Numbered from the stretch's first letter, positions 7,243 to 15,204 are shown. The stretch is DNA of 64,000 nt from a virus (IMGVR_UViG_3300050034_000187:124001-188000); one strand, 5' to 3'. The notes: generated from the letters alone by a model not told the origin. Program-made: numbers and translations.

Positions 7243-9223
7243 AACGTTGAATAGCGAGTTGAAGAATTACCAGCATGCCTATTATGCTGGTAATCCCCTT
7301 GTTTCCGATGCAGAATATGATCAAAAAGAACAGCAACTTATTTCTTTGATCAAAAGCAATCCCCAATATTCTAATATTGCCACGGTTCTATATACTGTTG
7401 GAACTAAGGATAGCTCTGGCCGAATTCCGCATACCCGTCCAATGAAGTCTATCGAAAATCATTATACCAAAGAGTCTGCGGTTGATGAAGCTCGGACATA
7501 TGGCAAAATTGTTTTGGTTGAGCAAAAGCGAGATGGTATATCCAACGAAATTACCTACGTTGACGGGGATCTTATTCAATCTGTCACGCGAGGAGATGGC
7601 GCAGCAGGAGAAGATCAAACTCTCCAAACAAAGGCTTGCAAATTGATTCCGCAACATATCAATTCTCCCGTACACATTTTAAAAGTGCGCGGAGAAATGG
7701 TGATGCGCAAGGATGAATTGGAACGTATCAATGCTTTGCAAGAAGCCAAGGGCCTTCCTGCATATGCCAATACTCGCAATCTGGTTGCTGGTACATTGAA
7801 AAATAAAGATACTAGGATTATATCTGAACGAAACATTTTTTTGATGCCGTGGGATGTATACTCTCCTAATGAAGATGATACTTTGCCAGATAGCGCATAT
7901 GAAAGAATGCTTCTTTTGGAATCGCTCGGTTTTCCAAAGTATCAGGGATTCATTGCACACAATATCAATGAGATTGAACCATTGATTGATAGGGTTCTGA
8001 AGTTCAATGAGACTGATTCCATCCAGAATGATGGCGTTGTAATTAAGACTGATTCTCATAAGCTTCGTAATGTACTTGGTGTAAAAACGAAATTTACAAA
8101 CTTTCAGTGCTGCTATAAAAATCAGCACATTAGTGCAGAAACCACCATTCTTGGCATTGAATGGGGGGTTGGTCGGCAAGGAAAAGTTACGCCGGTATTA
8201 TTGATTGATCCTATTGATTTGGGTGGAGCAATCACTTCTCGGGCAACCGGAAACAACGTTACTTGGATGAATGCTCTTGGTATTCAAAATGGATCGGTGG
8301 TAAGCGTGTGCCGCAGTGGAGAAGTAATTCCGATGGTGACCGAAGTTATCGATAATTCGCATGCTACTCCCTTTGATATTCCAGAAGTATGCCCTGCCTG
8401 TGGAAATAAACTGGAAGTGAATTGCGATAATGGAATTACAATTCTATTCTGCCGCAATTCTTTATGTGAAGGAAAAGCAGCAGAAACATTTTATTACATT
8501 GCAGATCGTGCTACTCTGGAAATTGATAATCTTGGAATTGAAATGGCAAAAGAATTGATCGAACATCATATTACTAGTTTAAGTGATCTATTTGAGTTTG
8601 CGAATGTATCAATTAATGCTCCAGCAACTTATTTTAAGAACACCTTGCAGTTTCGTTCAGGGGCGAATGTAGTAAAAATGGTCAAGTCTATTCAAGATGC
8701 AAAGACTAGAGATTGGGATAAGTGGTTTGCTGCATTTGGTATTCCAATGGTTGGTCATACTCTTGGAAAAGTGATTGCTACAAAGTTGAATCTGCAAAGT
8801 GAGGATATGCAAGATCTTTGTGAGAAGATTCTAACTATTCAAGATGGGCAGATTGATGGTCTTGGAGTAGTTAAATTGCAATCATTGCGTACTTGGGCGA
8901 ATGATGAAAAGAATGTTGCACTTTGCATTGCTCTTTATCATGATGGCGTGCGCCCACAACCATTAACTAACAAGGAGAAAACTATGGATGGAAAATTGAA
9001 TGATATTACGTTTTGTATTACCGGAACATTCAAGGAAACCTTTGGTTCTAGAACCGTTATTACTGGGCAGCTAGAGGCCCTTGGCGCGAAGTCTGTTTCT
9101 TCGGTGACCAAAGCTTGCAACCTATTGATCGCCGGAGACAAGGTGGGCTCAAAACTTTCAAAAGCTGAGAAGCTTGGAATCAAGATTGTGGGTGAAGAAT
9201 GGCTGAGTTCGGCGCTGGACTAG
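7226..9223 (+). CDS. ligA: NAD+-dependent DNA ligase
   Basis: 665 residues, the usual LigA length. The ATG at 7226 follows AAAAGGAGA. It seals nicks using NAD+ as adenylate donor. Domain order is complete: Ia domain (YYAGNPLVSDAEYD, 19-32), adenylation site QKRDG with Lys101, OB fold, four-cysteine zinc finger (CPACG... CRNSLC, about 391-414), helix-hairpin-helix region, and a C-terminal BRCT domain (about 590-665, ending VGEEWLSSALD). T4 itself uses an ATP ligase; an NAD ligase together with NadV suggests a phage that controls the NAD pool. The 3' end overlaps the following small gene by 25 bases. Confidence 0.96.
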   Translation: MKELIETLNSELKNYQHAYYAGNPLVSDAEYDQKEQQLISLIKSNPQYSNIATVLYTVGTKDSSGRIPHTRPMKSIENHYTKESAVDEARTYGKIVLVEQKRDGISNEITYVDGDLIQSVTRGDGAAGEDQTLQTKACKLIPQHINSPVHILKVRGEMVMRKDELERINALQEAKGLPAYANTRNLVAGTLKNKDTRIISERNIFLMPWDVYSPNEDDTLPDSAYERMLLLESLGFPKYQGFIAHNINEIEPLIDRVLKFNETDSIQNDGVVIKTDSHKLRNVLGVKTKFTNFQCCYKNQHISAETTILGIEWGVGRQGKVTPVLLIDPIDLGGAITSRATGNNVTWMNALGIQNGSVVSVCRSGEVIPMVTEVIDNSHATPFDIPEVCPACGNKLEVNCDNGITILFCRNSLCEGKAAETFYYIADRATLEIDNLGIEMAKELIEHHITSLSDLFEFANVSINAPATYFKNTLQFRSGANVVKMVKSIQDAKTRDWDKWFAAFGIPMVGHTLGKVIATKLNLQSEDMQDLCEKILTIQDGQIDGLGVVKLQSLRTWANDEKNVALCIALYHDGVRPQPLTNKEKTMDGKLNDITFCITGTFKETFGSRTVITGQLEALGAKSVSSVTKACNLLIAGDKVGSKLSKAEKLGIKIVGEEWLSSALD

Positions 9224-9486
9224 GAATTGATGATGTTAATGGGGTTCCATTGAAAATTGGAACCCCAATTAAATTTGAAATAGAAGACGTGGGCTGCTAT
9301 TATGGGTACATTAAATCTTTGATTTATGAGGCTGAGGGCCATCATGTTTTTGATATGGATAGTAGCGCAGGTTCTAACGGAAGATTTTACAAGTCCATTA
9401 ATATTTCGTGGCACGATTGGGTTCGTGCGTATCAGTTAACTGTTATTTCAGAGGAAGAATATGTGCAGGGAATAATGGAGAGTTAA
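9199..9486 (+). CDS. Tail-family small protein (95 aa)
   Basis: Begins inside the ligase coding region and ends with ISEEEYVQGIMES, the shared C-terminal peptide. The body carries GVPLKIGTPIKF, a KIGxP/KIGDY-type strand opening a likely small beta-barrel, then GYIKSLIYEAEGHHVFDMD. It is a close copy of the next gene, so one arose from the other by tandem duplication. Confidence 0.7.
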   Translation: MAEFGAGLGIDDVNGVPLKIGTPIKFEIEDVGCYYGYIKSLIYEAEGHHVFDMDSSAGSNGRFYKSINISWHDWVRAYQLTVISEEEYVQGIMES

Positions 9487-9487
9487 T

Positions 9488-9763
9488 GTGAAAATTGAAT
9501 TAGGTATTAGTGATGTTAGGGGGGTTCCATTAAAAATAGGAACCCCAATTAAATTTGGAATGGAATCTGAATGTTATGGACACATTAAATCGCTGATTTA
9601 TAAATATGATTCGGTATATCATGTTTTTGATATGGATAGTAGTGTATGCCCAGATGGAAAATTTTACAAGAATGTTGCTAGTTCGTGGGCCGAGCACGTT
9701 AGTTTGTATCAGTTAACTGCAATTTCAGAGGAAGAATATGTACAGGGAATAATGGAGAGTTAA
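9488..9763 (+). CDS. Tail-family small protein (91 aa), duplicate of its neighbour
   Basis: Probable GTG start one base after the previous stop; the GGAG of the preceding gene's tail codons (ATGGAG) serves as ribosome binding site. N-terminus LGISDVRGVPLKIGTPIKF and tail ISEEEYVQGIMES are nearly identical to the gene at 9199; the middle has diverged. Confidence 0.7.
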   Translation: MKIELGISDVRGVPLKIGTPIKFGMESECYGHIKSLIYKYDSVYHVFDMDSSVCPDGKFYKNVASSWAEHVSLYQLTAISEEEYVQGIMES

Positions 9764-9764
9764 T

Positions 9765-10028
9765 ATGTTTAAATTTACAGATATGCATGAAAATGAATTA
9801 CATAATGGAGATTACATTGCATTTGGAAAATTTCCTAAATTATATAGAAAAATAGATCATTTTGAGCAATCCGCAGATTTCGCATATATGTATGATGATA
9901 ATACTAATATTTTGTGGTCCATTTCTCTGCTGCGCGTGGCAGATGACTGGATGATGACGTGCGCTCGTGCAAGTAATCTAGAAAAGGTTTCGGAAGAGGA
10001 ATATTTGCAATGGATAATGGAGCAATAA
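9765..10028 (+). CDS. Tail-family small protein (87 aa)
   Basis: Starts one base after the previous stop. The body shows HNGDYIAFGKFPKLYRKIDHF, the GDY barrel opening; the tail is VSEEEYLQWIMEQ. It is different in the middle from its two neighbours. Function unknown. Confidence 0.7.
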   Translation: MFKFTDMHENELHNGDYIAFGKFPKLYRKIDHFEQSADFAYMYDDNTNILWSISLLRVADDWMMTCARASNLEKVSEEEYLQWIMEQ

Positions 10029-10029
10029 A

Positions 10030-10328
10030 ATGAATGATGAATTGGGAATTAATGATGTTAATGGTGTTCCATCATATATTAAATGGCAATTTTCAGATTG
10101 GAAAAAAGAAAAAATATAGAATATTGTTGGGGAATAATTACTTCGTTGATCGGTGAATGTGAATTTGCTGGCATAGAAAAATATCACTTCTTTTCAATAA
10201 GCAATTCAAATTTATCGATAATCAGGTTTTCTAAGCCAATTCTTCTTTCATGGGATCTCTGTATATCGACATGTAGGATGACTGTTATTTCGAAAGAAGA
10301 ATTTTGGCAACTTGTAATGGAGAACTAG
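10030..10328 (+). pseudogene. Frameshifted tail-family gene
   Basis: From the ATG at 10030 the product begins MNDELGINDVNGVPSYIKW, clearly related to the genes at 9199 and 9488, but stops after 29 codons just past two A-rich runs (AAAAAAG and AAAAAAT near 10103-10115). The -1 frame then continues with YCWGIITSLIGECE and ends in the family tail ISKEEFWQLVMEN at 10328. The simplest reading is an indel in a homopolymer; a programmed frameshift or a sequencing error is also possible. Confidence 0.65.
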
Positions 10329-10336
10329 AATATTGT

Positions 10337-10365
10337 TGACAGTCTAATTTATCTTTGATACTATT
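10337..10365 (+). promoter_or_regulatory. Sigma70-like promoter
   Basis: TTGACA (10337-10342), 17-base spacer, TACTAT (10360-10365), 24 bases before the ATG at 10390. Confidence 0.7.
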
Positions 10366-10389
10366 GAATAGTCAATGAAAGAGGATTCC

Positions 10390-10567
10390 ATGAAGCTCAC
10401 ACAAACTCAAATGAAGATCATGAACAACATCGAGTATTTTGGATTCTACATCGTTAAAGGGAAAGTTGAATGATGCATTGCAGCACGCCATTATTCGAAA
10501 TGACAAACAACTGATTGCTGAAATCCGCGCGAAGATTTTAAAGCGCGATGAAAATAGCAATCAATAA
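10390..10567 (+). CDS. Two tiny coupled ORFs or one frameshifted gene
   Basis: ATG at 10390 (after AGAGGA) encodes 27 residues, MKLTQTQMKIMNNIEYFGFY..., ending in TGA at 10471. A second frame beginning at TTG 10466, preceded by AAAGGG, encodes a well-formed helical segment (LNDALQHAIIRNDKQLIAEI...) to the TAA at 10565. Either two coupled mini-proteins are made, or a single protein of about 59 residues has been split by a frameshift. Confidence 0.4.
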
Positions 10568-10584
10568 TTGATGGGAGAATTAGT

Positions 10585-10776
10585 ATGTCAAAAGATAAAA
10601 ATGTATTTGTAATTAATTTTAATGACCCACGCATTCCAGAGGAAATTCATGCTGATTTTGTGGCGGTAATAGAGAGATTTGTTCATTTTGTGCAAGGAAC
10701 TTCCGAGGATAATATGGTGGTTGGGCTTTATCCGATTGCGGATATTAAGTCGGTTTACCGCAAGGATGTAAAGTAA
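10585..10776 (+). CDS. Small hypothetical protein (63 aa)
   Basis: ATG at 10585 after GGGAGAA. Strand-helix pattern: NVFVINFNDP, then IPEEIHADFVAVIERFVHFVQG, then MVVGLYPIADIKSVYR. A compact single-domain protein without a recognised family. Confidence 0.6.
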   Translation: MSKDKNVFVINFNDPRIPEEIHADFVAVIERFVHFVQGTSEDNMVVGLYPIADIKSVYRKDVK

Positions 10777-10777
10777 T

Positions 10778-11009
10778 ATGGGATGTGCGGAGAGGGAAGC
10801 AGATCGGTTTGAAGAGGAGGAAGAATATCTTGCTTCTTTGGAAACTCGATGGGAAAATGATCAACTTAAAATTAAATATTTAACGCAGAAAAATAAATAA
10901 CTGCAAGATAAGGTTGATCATTTGAAAACGGTTTGTGCAATTAAAAATTGATCCTCTTCGCCATACCGGAAAAGATAATCCAATTATTGATGAATTACCA
11001 GAGGTATGA
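10778..11009 (+). pseudogene. Decayed small coiled-coil gene
   Basis: ATG at 10778 gives 40 charged helical residues (MGCAEREADRFEEEEEYLA..., ...LKIKYLTQKNK) to TAA 10898-10900. The same frame reads on immediately as LQDKVDHLKTVCAIKN, and after a +1 shift as KIDPLRHTGKDNPIIDELPEV up to TGA 11007-11009, next to the following gene's start. This looks like one gene broken by a stop and a frameshift; the first 40-residue ORF could still be expressed. Confidence 0.4.
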
Positions 11010-11011
11010 CT

Positions 11012-11236
11012 ATGAAATTTAATTATGATGGCATTGAACTTGATAGATGGTCAAAAGGAATAGATCATGATCGCCGATCAGAAAAGATTGGAAGAGCGCT
11101 TGGCACCATTGATTATGAAATATTTGATGATTCTATGGATTTGAAGTTTGGTGGTGCCGGGGATAATGGAGAAACTCTGATGTATGCTCTTGATATCTAT
11201 TTTGATCTTTTAGATCGGGGGAAGATAAAAGAATGA
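11012..11236 (+). CDS. Small hypothetical protein (74 aa)
   Basis: ATG at 11012, seven bases after AGAGG; an in-frame ATG at 11006 is too close to that site. Acidic, with MKFNYDGIELDRWSKGIDHDRR at the N-terminus and a helix YALDIYFDLLDRGKIKE at the end. Overlaps the next gene by four bases (ATGA). Not recognised. Confidence 0.6.
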   Translation: MKFNYDGIELDRWSKGIDHDRRSEKIGRALGTIDYEIFDDSMDLKFGGAGDNGETLMYALDIYFDLLDRGKIKE

Positions 11237-11499
11237 AAAAATTAATTGAATGGTTTAAATTTCAATATGCAAAATGCGTCCTTAAATCAAATAATATTTG
11301 TCTTGAACATCTTCTTCCAGAGACGTGGGAAAATAATCCGGTTTCTAATACATGGGAGCCATATATTAGAATTTGCCCAGAATGTTTAAAGAAAATTCAA
11401 GCAGAAGACAAAGAAAGATGGAAGAAACGTTTTGCTACGTTAAATGAGGAAGAAAAAGAATTAAATAAAGCAATTTTATATATTAAGAACAGAAAATAG
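11233..11499 (+). CDS. Small protein with cysteine pair (88 aa)
   Basis: ATGA overlap with the previous gene. Contains NNICLEHLL and RICPECLKKI, so a C...H...CxxC zinc-binding knuckle is possible, followed by a highly charged helix (EDKERWKKRFATLNEEEKEL). Function unknown. Confidence 0.6.
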   Translation: MKKLIEWFKFQYAKCVLKSNNICLEHLLPETWENNPVSNTWEPYIRICPECLKKIQAEDKERWKKRFATLNEEEKELNKAILYIKNRK

Positions 11500-11502
11500 T
11501 TC

Positions 11503-11531
11503 TTGCATTTTGAACATTAATTTGCTATATT
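11503..11531 (+). promoter_or_regulatory. Promoter for exported protein gene
   Basis: TTGCAT (11503-11508), 17-base spacer, TATATT (11526-11531) with an extended TGC just before it. Confidence 0.65.
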
Positions 11532-11557
11532 ATATTTGTTGTTAAGAAAGAGAACAC

Positions 11558-12085
11558 ATGACGTATACCAAGATTTTTGTAACCATGGCATTGCTTGTTA
11601 GTAGCTATGTTTCCGCCCAGAATGTTGTTGCAACCGCCATCAAGGAAAATGTTCATGCCAATGGCTATATTGAATTTTCATTGGCTCCCCCACATAACGA
11701 AATTGATCCGGGCATTTGCGGATTGCGTAATACCGATACATATTGTTCAGCTTTTGCTCGATATATGTTAGGTGAGAATATTTCCATTCAACCATTTGCA
11801 AATGTTCCATATGCCAGCCATCTTCGAACACATTTTAACACCAATTTGCTTCTGGGGAAGACTATTCCTCAATATCAATATACATGGTCACCAAAGGCCA
11901 TTGGGATTGAACGTTCTGCTTCCGTTGGTATTATGTTTTCTCACAATATTGAATTGGTTGGAACTCAGCATTATCTCTTCGATATTATGAATTCTGATTA
12001 TAAGAAGAGCGATGTTTACAAGGGAAATAACGGTCCTTGGGGGCGCTATAACACGGTTTCGGTGCGAAAGTATATCAACTTTTAA
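11558..12085 (+). CDS. Exported protein with signal peptide
   Basis: 175 residues. Residues 1-20 (MTYTKIFVTMALLVSSYVSA) form a signal peptide with a VSA-Q cleavage site. The mature part alternates short strands and loops, has two cysteines that could form a disulfide (GICGLRNTDTYCSAF) and ends in ...VSVRKYINF, a terminal aromatic residue typical of outer-membrane barrels. A role at the host cell surface, such as blocking superinfection, is possible but not shown by sequence. Confidence 0.65.
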   Translation: MTYTKIFVTMALLVSSYVSAQNVVATAIKENVHANGYIEFSLAPPHNEIDPGICGLRNTDTYCSAFARYMLGENISIQPFANVPYASHLRTHFNTNLLLGKTIPQYQYTWSPKAIGIERSASVGIMFSHNIELVGTQHYLFDIMNSDYKKSDVYKGNNGPWGRYNTVSVRKYINF

Positions 12086-12091
12086 TAAATA
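12084..12091 (+). promoter_or_regulatory. T4-type late promoter box candidate
   Basis: TAATAAATA (12083-12091) matches the T4 late consensus TATAAATA closely and lies directly before the ATG at 12097. Confidence 0.4.
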
Positions 12092-12096
12092 CTTTC

Positions 12097-12756
12097 ATGA
12101 GACTTCATGAATTTTCCAATATATCATTAGAAGAAGGTTTTCTTAAAAATGGAATATTATCGGCTGCTCTTGCTGCATCCACAGTTGGAGCGGCCTATAA
12201 TATTCATAAAACAACTCCGCAAGATGCTCAGCTTACTTCTCTTGGGCAGAGTATGATTAAAGATATGCCTTCTGTCTTACAGCACAAATTGGGAAATGTA
12301 AATGATATAAAATTCGTTTCTGGTATTCCAGATGGCGGAGATCCAAATGCGATTGCCCAAGTAGAACAAGGTTCTAAAATAGTATATATAAATCCAAAAT
12401 ATATTAATCAATTTAAAAATGGTGATGCCGATCAAATTGTTCAGCATGAATTAACTCATATCGCTCAGCAAAATAATATAAAATATAAAAATAGTGATAA
12501 TCCGCATGATTATGAAGGAATGGATAATTTAAATATATGGCCGTCTCTACAAAAGATGAGAAATTCCGGCGACACCATGAAAAATCATACCAGAGAAGCT
12601 CAGGCAATGATTGTTCAACAGCGGGTTGCGCAAGTTCATATGTTAAATAATTTAATCAATTCCAATAAAAAAGATAATTATACATTAAATGCCATAAAAT
12701 TATGTAAATCTCATATTTCTTTAGCTGACGAATATATTTCTGATTTTAATAATTGA
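12097..12756 (+). CDS. Putative zinc metallopeptidase
   Basis: 219 residues. QHELTHIAQ (about 115-123) is an HExxH-type zincin active site (HELTH). A hydrophobic stretch at 18-34 (NGILSAALAASTVGAA) could anchor it in the membrane. The N-terminus MRLHEFSNISLEEGF resembles the short head-targeting leader of T4-like virion proteins such as MKSFSEYL at 40200. The late-promoter box upstream fits a virion or lysis-stage protein. Its substrate is unknown. Confidence 0.7.
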   Translation: MRLHEFSNISLEEGFLKNGILSAALAASTVGAAYNIHKTTPQDAQLTSLGQSMIKDMPSVLQHKLGNVNDIKFVSGIPDGGDPNAIAQVEQGSKIVYINPKYINQFKNGDADQIVQHELTHIAQQNNIKYKNSDNPHDYEGMDNLNIWPSLQKMRNSGDTMKNHTREAQAMIVQQRVAQVHMLNNLINSNKKDNYTLNAIKLCKSHISLADEYISDFNN

Positions 12757-12780
12757 CATATTTTGAAAGGATGATATAAT
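12753..12780 (+). promoter_or_regulatory. Promoter giving a leaderless mRNA
   Basis: TTGACA (12753-12758), 16-base spacer, TGATATAAT with TATAAT at 12775-12780. The ATG at 12787 starts six bases after the -10 box, so transcription should begin at or next to the start codon. Confidence 0.75.
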
Positions 12781-12786
12781 ATATCT

Positions 12787-13413
12787 ATGTTTGATTCAGC
12801 AAAATACGAAGCCAGTCTAAAGGCAATGCCAGATTTGATGGAATTGGATTTTGATTTGGATAAAACCGAATACTGCACCTTGGATGAAGCCAGAGATTGG
12901 TGCAAAGAAAATGGAATTAATAGTCAGTCAAAATATCGAGAAGTGGTAACTGGTGGAGTATATAATTCCGATGGAAAGAAATTACCAAGCGCTCCAAGTA
13001 GGTATTATAAAATTTTATGGAGTAAATTTTTTGGAAAAGAAGAACGGTATACTGGAGACTATACTTCTTTAGAAGAATGTAAAAATTGGTGCAAGGAAAA
13101 TGAAATTAATACCAGAGAAAAATACCGAGAAGTGGTAAATGGTGGAGTATATAATTCGGATGGAAAGAAACTACCCGGAGGTCCAAATAAGAAATATAAA
13201 ATTTCATGGAATGAATTTTTTGAGAAATCTGAATATTGTTCTTTGGATGAAGCAAGGGATTGGTGCAAACTAAATGTAATTAACTCGGTGGACAAATACG
13301 ATAAAGCAGTAAATGGCGGTGTGTATAATTCCAATGGTAAGAAATTACCGAGTCATCCATATCAAAAATATAAAAATACTGGTTGGGTTTCGTGGCCAGA
13401 TTTATGGAAATAA
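12787..13413 (+). CDS. Three-repeat protein (W/GGVYNS...LP repeats), 208 aa
   Basis: Contains three copies of a repeat of about 60 residues: (S/T)LDEARDWCKENGI, then K-Y-REVV, GGVYNSDGKKLP, and a W-x-x-F/W end (WVSWPDLWK in the last). The pattern resembles the 'EAR...L...LP..P...Y...W..W..W' repeats found next to phage integrases and in giant viruses. Promoter and first 115 bases are nearly the same as at 17133, which has a single repeat, so the family grows by unit duplication. No ribosome binding site; predicted leaderless. Function unknown, possibly nucleic-acid binding. Confidence 0.75.
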   Translation: MFDSAKYEASLKAMPDLMELDFDLDKTEYCTLDEARDWCKENGINSQSKYREVVTGGVYNSDGKKLPSAPSRYYKILWSKFFGKEERYTGDYTSLEECKNWCKENEINTREKYREVVNGGVYNSDGKKLPGGPNKKYKISWNEFFEKSEYCSLDEARDWCKLNVINSVDKYDKAVNGGVYNSNGKKLPSHPYQKYKNTGWVSWPDLWK

Positions 13414-13513
13414 TTATTGCCTTGTTCCACAAGACTGCGGCAAGTTTCGGCAGATGTTGATGACTATTTTGAAAAACATCACAATAAAATTACTTCATTC
13501 AAGCAAACTATGG

Positions 13514-13519
13514 TATAAT
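13514..13519 (+). promoter_or_regulatory. Extended -10 promoter element
   Basis: TGGTATAAT (TATAAT 13514-13519) within a six-base inverted repeat ACTATG/CATAGT. The ATG at 13544 follows after AGAAAGGAAA. Confidence 0.55.
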
Positions 13520-13543
13520 TTAACATAGTGAGAAAGGAAACCA

Positions 13544-14338
13544 ATGTTTATCGAATCTATTAAGCGAGAATTTTCAAATGGCGTAGTTTATGCAATGAAA
13601 ACCGAGGATGGCTATCCTATTGAAACAACGGATACTTTCCTGCCGTATTATACCAAATTTGCAATTAATGAGCATACCAATAAGTTGAAGTCCGATGATG
13701 TTGGATCACGCAAAGAGCGTTGGATGATTGGTGTTAGTTGCATGTCATCGTGCCCCGTTCACTGCCGTTTTTGCGCCACTGGCCAGTTGAAGCGTACTCG
13801 AAAGCTTTCTGCTCAGGAAATTGTTGATCAAGTTAAGTTCATTCTTGTGAAGAATCATGATTTAACTCCAAGTGATTCTAAGGAATTTAAAATCAATTAT
13901 ACTAGGTGCGGCGAACCATTCCTAAACATTGAAGCTGTGAAGGAAGCTATTCGCAGCATTGATGCAATGCTTCCGGGGGTACGCGTGCATCATTATATTT
14001 CTACTATTGGTTTAAGGGGAATGGATACCTCATGGATTAAGGATAATATCACTCTTCAGCTATCTCTACATAGCACCGATGAAATCCGGCGGAATGATCT
14101 TATTCCAGTATCCAATTTAATGAGTATTGAAGAGTTGGGAAAAGTTCGCACGGAAAGCGAATTGAAGACCACTATTAATATGACTCTGGTCGATACAGCG
14201 GACTTTAATATTGATGTGATCAAAAAGAATTTTGACCCGGATTACTTTTTTATAAAAATTTCTCCAATTAACGTTAACTCGGTGAGTGAAGCAAATCATA
14301 TGGGGGCTGGAATTATCAAGGCAGTTAATTTGATTTAA
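13544..14338 (+). CDS. Radical SAM enzyme, RlmN/Cfr-like, shortened
   Basis: 264 residues. SCPVHCRFCATGQ provides the CxxxCxxC cluster motif of radical SAM enzymes in the RlmN/Cfr arrangement, and YTRCGEPFLNIEAV corresponds to the GEPL-N SAM-binding motif. LQLSLHSTDEIRRNDLIP matches the 'SLHA....R..L.P' segment of RlmN. RlmN is about 370-390 residues; here the N-terminal tRNA/rRNA-binding domain is nearly absent and the C-terminus ends before the essential methyl-carrying cysteine. It may modify RNA by a changed mechanism, or act on another substrate. Confidence 0.8.
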   Translation: MFIESIKREFSNGVVYAMKTEDGYPIETTDTFLPYYTKFAINEHTNKLKSDDVGSRKERWMIGVSCMSSCPVHCRFCATGQLKRTRKLSAQEIVDQVKFILVKNHDLTPSDSKEFKINYTRCGEPFLNIEAVKEAIRSIDAMLPGVRVHHYISTIGLRGMDTSWIKDNITLQLSLHSTDEIRRNDLIPVSNLMSIEELGKVRTESELKTTINMTLVDTADFNIDVIKKNFDPDYFFIKISPINVNSVSEANHMGAGIIKAVNLI

Positions 14339-14350
14339 GAAAGGGAACTG

Positions 14351-14551
14351 ATGAAATATTGGCAGAAGATGACTTTGTATATTGTAATGATGGTTGGTGG
14401 ACTGCTGGGTGGTGCAATTTTGCAGGACAACGAACACTCATCATTTTTTGAACATAATAAGAATCTTAATGATGTATTGATTTCATTGTGCGGTTTCAGC
14501 ACCGTGATTGGAATTATATTGGGCATCGAAACAATTAAGGAAACAGATTAA
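14351..14551 (+). CDS. Small membrane protein (66 aa), paralogue A
   Basis: Two hydrophobic helices (LYIVMMVGGLLGGAIL and VLISLCGFSTVIGIILGIE) joined by a charged loop DNEHSSFFEHNKN. ATG after AAGGGAA. The first half matches the protein at 14754 (W-Q-K-x-x-L-x-I...GG..GGA.L.D..H), so the pair is a duplication. A two-helix membrane protein of unknown role. Confidence 0.65.
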   Translation: MKYWQKMTLYIVMMVGGLLGGAILQDNEHSSFFEHNKNLNDVLISLCGFSTVIGIILGIETIKETD

Positions 14552-14753
14552 TCATTGAAATTTAAATAACGCATTGACCAATTATGACCATTCAAAGAAT
14601 AAGATCCTTGCTATAATTATAATCATTGAAGGTTGATTATTAATATATAGAAGGGAGGTTGCCTGATATCGACGTATGGCTGGCTTAATATAAATTACTT
14701 GTTAAGCAGATTTTATTGGATACCGCATAAAAGTTTCACGCGGAGGAAAATAT
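14552..14753 (+). other. Intergenic region with an extended -10 element
   Basis: No gene seen. TGCTATAAT (TATAAT 14612-14617) is a good extended -10 promoter, so a transcript of about 140 bases precedes the ATG at 14754; it contains AGAAGGGAGGTTGCC without a following long frame. The leader may be regulatory or a remnant of a deleted gene. Confidence 0.4.
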
Positions 14754-14948
14754 ATGAGAGTTTGGCAAAAAATTGTTCTTTGCATTATAATAGCAGGTGG
14801 AGTTTTTGGTGGAGCTAGATTAGAAGATCGGGATCACAATCCACTGTATGAATATTATAATAATGTTCATGATAAACTAGAAAGAGTATCTATTGTTCTT
14901 TCTGTTTCTGGTACAAAACGATTTCGGAACTATCAGTTTAAAAAATAA
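14754..14948 (+). CDS. Small membrane protein (64 aa), paralogue B
   Basis: ATG after GCGGAGGAAAA. N-terminal helix VLCIIIAGGVFGGARL followed by EDRDHNPLYEYYNNVHDKL matches paralogue A at 14351, but the second membrane helix is lost: the C-terminus (VSGTKRFRNYQFKK) is polar and unrelated, suggesting a truncation or frame change after duplication. Confidence 0.55.
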   Translation: MRVWQKIVLCIIIAGGVFGGARLEDRDHNPLYEYYNNVHDKLERVSIVLSVSGTKRFRNYQFKK

Positions 14949-14952
14949 ATCC

Positions 14953-14981
14953 TTGCATTTTTAATTAATTCAATGTAGTAT
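14953..14981 (+). promoter_or_regulatory. Sigma70-like promoter
   Basis: TTGCAT (14953-14958), 17-base spacer, TAGTAT (14976-14981), ahead of AAGGAG and the ATG at 15004. Confidence 0.6.
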
Positions 14982-15003
14982 TAACCAATAAGGAGAACAA
15001 ACA

Positions 15004-15144
15004 ATGGAAAGTGTAATTGAGAAGTTGAAGGATGCTGGTTATGATTATGCTGTTGCAATTTCAACAGAAAGCGAACAAAAGGCGAATGCCGCGTGCGGCC
15101 AGCTAAGTCTTGTTGTTGAACTAGATACGCAGGAGAATAGCTAA
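15004..15144 (+). CDS. Mini-protein (46 aa)
   Basis: ATG at 15004 preceded by a strong AAGGAG and a promoter. The product begins MESVIEKLKDAGYDYAVAIS and ends LSLVVELDTQENS: one helix and two strands, acidic. It is followed by a hairpin. Short, but promoter, ribosome binding site and terminator-like hairpin all fit a real gene. Not recognised. Confidence 0.6.
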   Translation: MESVIEKLKDAGYDYAVAISTESEQKANAACGQLSLVVELDTQENS

Positions 15145-15160
15145 TATTTGGCTGTTATTT

Positions 15161-15201
15161 AAAATTCCTCTATTATATTAATCTATGGTAGAGGAATTTT
15201 T
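15161..15201 (+). terminator. 12-base-pair hairpin ending in T5
   Basis: AAAATTCCTCTA (15161-15172) pairs with TAGAGGAATTTT (15189-15200), then T continues. The 16-base loop is AT-rich. It probably terminates the mini-gene at 15004, though the loop also holds -10-like sequence as in the promoter hairpins elsewhere. Confidence 0.55.
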
Positions 15202-15204
15202 ATA

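Noticed and set aside
7679-8179. Minus-strand frame of 166 codons opposite the ligase gene
   Set aside because: It lies wholly antisense to conserved ligase motifs, has no ribosome binding site and no recognisable protein features.
8870-8910. Protospacer for spacer 1 inside the ligase gene (shared TGGGCGAAT)
   Set aside because: Only about nine bases match, which is expected by chance; no extended similarity.
10103-10118. Programmed -1 frameshift site in the gene at 10030
   Set aside because: A-rich runs are present, but the standard X-XXY-YYZ heptamer is not in the right frame and no downstream hairpin is evident; an indel is simpler.
14552-14753. tRNA or structured RNA gene in the 200-base gap
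   Set aside because: No cloverleaf arms, no TTC-A-A loop and no CCA-type end could be made out.
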